From Akkermansia muciniphila (lineage in GTDB: Bacteria > Verrucomicrobiota > Verrucomicrobiia > Limisphaerales > UBA9464): a DNA stretch of 47,261 nt. The notes under the pieces are model-generated. The model saw nothing but the letters and a program-made list of their open reading frames with translations. It made no database searches and had not been told where the DNA came from. This document shows positions 45,711-47,261 of this stretch, one piece after another (within the stretch, counting starts at the first letter, position 1; each line of letters starts with the position of its first letter). The position numbers were made by a program, and so were the translations under genes. The stretch covers positions 1 through 47,261 of the forward strand of contig CAMDJH010000012.1 in NCBI GenBank assembly GCA_945900455.1. The letters are read 5' to 3'.

Positions 45711-47159
45711 ATGGGCGAAAATCCCAAGGACTTGTCCCCCGGCACTCCGGACCCCGCTCGCAAGCCAGGGCACGAACCAGAGCCCGAGCCGACGCCTGAG
45801 CCAGGGCACGAACCGGTGCATGAGCCAGGGCACGAACCGGCGCCTGAGCCAGGGCACGAACCAGTGCCTGAGCCAGGGCACGAACCGGTGCCTGAGCCAG
45901 GGCACGAACCGGCGCCTGAGCCAGGGCACGAACCGGTGCATGAGCCAGGGCACGAACCGGCGCCTGAGCCAGGGCACGAACCAGTGCATGAGCCAGGGCA
46001 CGAACCGGTGCATGAGCCAGGGCACGAACCGGTGCATGAGCCAGGGCACGAACTGGTGCATGAGCCAGGACACGAACTGGTGCATGAGCCAGGGCACGGA
46101 TCGGCAATGCAGCCGTATTCTTCGCCTCACTCGGAATCTTCGTGGCATCACAAACCGGAATCCGGCCTGGAACCAGTCGCGGAAGAAGAGGGCGGCGGAC
46201 CCGTCAAGACGTTTATCGAACACCTCGAGGATCTTCGCTGGACCTTGATCAAGTGTGCGGTGGCCTACGCGGTCTCGTTCATTCTCTGTCTGAGCGGTGC
46301 GAATTACATCACCGGGTTTCTGAAATGGCCGCTTGAGCAGGCCATGAACAAACGGGTCACATCCAATCATTCGATCACGTACTTGGTAGGCACCAATGTG
46401 ATCGGCCGGGAACCCACCCTCGGTAGTTCATTGCCAGGTGTCCCAACCAATGCGAGCTCTGTCTACCGACTCACGCCGGTGCAGATCGGTACCAATTGGG
46501 TCGCGGCCTTTCAGATCGATACCAACCCCCCCGTTTCCGCCCTCCGTCAATCGACCGTCGAGTTGAAAAACTTCGGCCCCATCAGCGCCTTCAACATCGT
46601 CATGCAAATTGCCCTTTACGGTGGACTCACTGTGGCGGCTCCGTTCCTGCTCCTCTTCATCGGCCAGTTCGTACTGCCAGCCCTGCATGTCCCAGAGAAG
46701 AAATTTCTCTACAAAGTCGCCGGTTGGGCCTCGTTTCTGTTTTTGCTCGGGGTCACTCTTTGCTACCTCATTTTCCTCATTATCTGCCTTAGTACGACGG
46801 TCAGTTTCTCGAATTGGCTGGGCTTCGGCTCCGATCAATGGCAGGCCGAGCAGTACATCTCGTTCGTACTCTGGTTTATGGTGGGAATGGGCGTGGCCTT
46901 CCAGCTACCGCTCGTGCTCCTCACGCTCGTCAAAATCGGCATCCTGGACGCCGCCAAGCTTTCGTCGTTCCGCATGTACTGGGTGGTCATCGGAATGGTC
47001 ATCGCCGCATTCATCACTCCGGATGGTAACCCAATTAACATGGTCATCCTGTTTCTTCCTCTCGAGATCCTCTACGAAATTACGGTAATCGTTGCGTGGT
47101 ATTGGGATCGGAAGGCGAAACGAATGGCCGCGGAAGCCGACTCCGGTGCCGCCGCTTGA
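45711..47159 (+). CDS. tatC: twin-arginine translocase subunit TatC with repetitive N-terminal extension
   Basis: FIEHLEDLRWTLIKCAVAYAVSF...GPISAFNIVMQIALYGGLTVAAPFLL...KKFLYKVAGWASFLFLLGVTLCY...FMVGMGVAFQLPLVLLTLVKIGIL...FITPDGNPINMVILFLPLEILYEI. Confidence 0.92.
   Translation: MGENPKDLSPGTPDPARKPGHEPEPEPTPEPGHEPVHEPGHEPAPEPGHEPVPEPGHEPVPEPGHEPAPEPGHEPVHEPGHEPAPEPGHEPVHEPGHEPVHEPGHEPVHEPGHELVHEPGHELVHEPGHGSAMQPYSSPHSESSWHHKPESGLEPVAEEEGGGPVKTFIEHLEDLRWTLIKCAVAYAVSFILCLSGANYITGFLKWPLEQAMNKRVTSNHSITYLVGTNVIGREPTLGSSLPGVPTNASSVYRLTPVQIGTNWVAAFQIDTNPPVSALRQSTVELKNFGPISAFNIVMQIALYGGLTVAAPFLLLFIGQFVLPALHVPEKKFLYKVAGWASFLFLLGVTLCYLIFLIICLSTTVSFSNWLGFGSDQWQAEQYISFVLWFMVGMGVAFQLPLVLLTLVKIGILDAAKLSSFRMYWVVIGMVIAAFITPDGNPINMVILFLPLEILYEITVIVAWYWDRKAKRMAAEADSGAAA
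45801..46088 (+). repeat. 12 x 24-bp in-frame minisatellite (PGHEPVHE/PGHEPAPE/PGHEPVPE)
   Basis: Unit ccagggcacgaaccggtgcatgag repeated 12 times without length variation, coding in frame with tatC. Confidence 0.95.
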
Positions 47160-47162
47160 AAT

Positions 47163-47261
47163 GCGGTGCATCCTGAAGTTGTTGGAGACGGGTGCGGACG
47201 CCGCGCTGCGGCGTCCCCGCGCCGTTCAGGCGCGGCACGAACCGCGCAGCGGCCCTGTCCG
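47163..47261 (+). repeat. multi-hairpin MITE-like element, copy C (truncated by window end)
   Basis: GCGGTGCATCCTGAAGTTGTTGGAG...GACGCCGCGCTGCGGCGTCCCCGCGCCGTTCAGGCGCGGCACGAACCGCGCAGCGGCCCTGTCCG. Confidence 0.85.

Noticed and set aside
45801-46088. Possible CRISPR array (regular short repeats)
   Set aside because: Contiguous 24-bp tandem units with no unique spacers, inside a coding frame.
45630-46370. Minus-strand ORF of 246 aa with FVPWLMHR repeats, and related repeat ORFs at 45709-46107 and 45820-46248
   Set aside because: Mirror/alternate-frame readings of the 24-bp tatC minisatellite, which is open in several frames; the tatC frame has clear homology.

Overview
GC-rich bacterial chromosome segment. 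Gene content and repeat families suggest Verrucomicrobiota-like, but this is inferred without a search. Left ~7.1 kb: accessory region and putative integrative island. It holds three differently deleted copies of one integrase-type IS (TIR GGTCAAAAAGCTC), an AT-rich segment with a lipoprotein gene, a cysteine-peptidase-like gene and a translationally coupled 53-aa ORF missed by the ORF track, then XRE/RHH-like regulators, an excisionase-like gene and a tyrosine recombinase. It ends at a tRNA 3' fragment preceded by 10-bp phased repeats. From 7.3 to 36.9 kb: mostly housekeeping genes (ykgJ-like, tsaB, tsaE, thiL, lysA, thiD, class-III aminotransferase, PIG-L deacetylase, HAD, TPR, Rieske, MacAB-like ABC operon with two permeases, M48 peptidase, purD, S41, hscB-like, iscA-like, GalU-like, thyA, epimerase, Gfo/Idh/MocA, rlmN, FkbM), interspersed with several palindromic repeat families. 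Right end: an ISAs1 remnant, a cupin, a 1124-aa GHMP-kinase + UDPGP-pyrophosphorylase fusion flanked by inverted copies of a ~155-bp multi-hairpin MITE-like element, a ROK kinase, hprK, tRNA-Val(GAC), a DUF433/DUF5615 toxin-antitoxin pair inside a direct duplication of the tatA upstream region, tatA, and a tatC whose N-terminus carries 12 exact-length 24-bp repeats (PGHEPVHE-type). Most notable: the kinase/UDPGP fusion, the MITE-like family around it, the TatC His/Glu/Pro minisatellite, the TA insertion at tatA, and the small-peptide/peptidase cargo.
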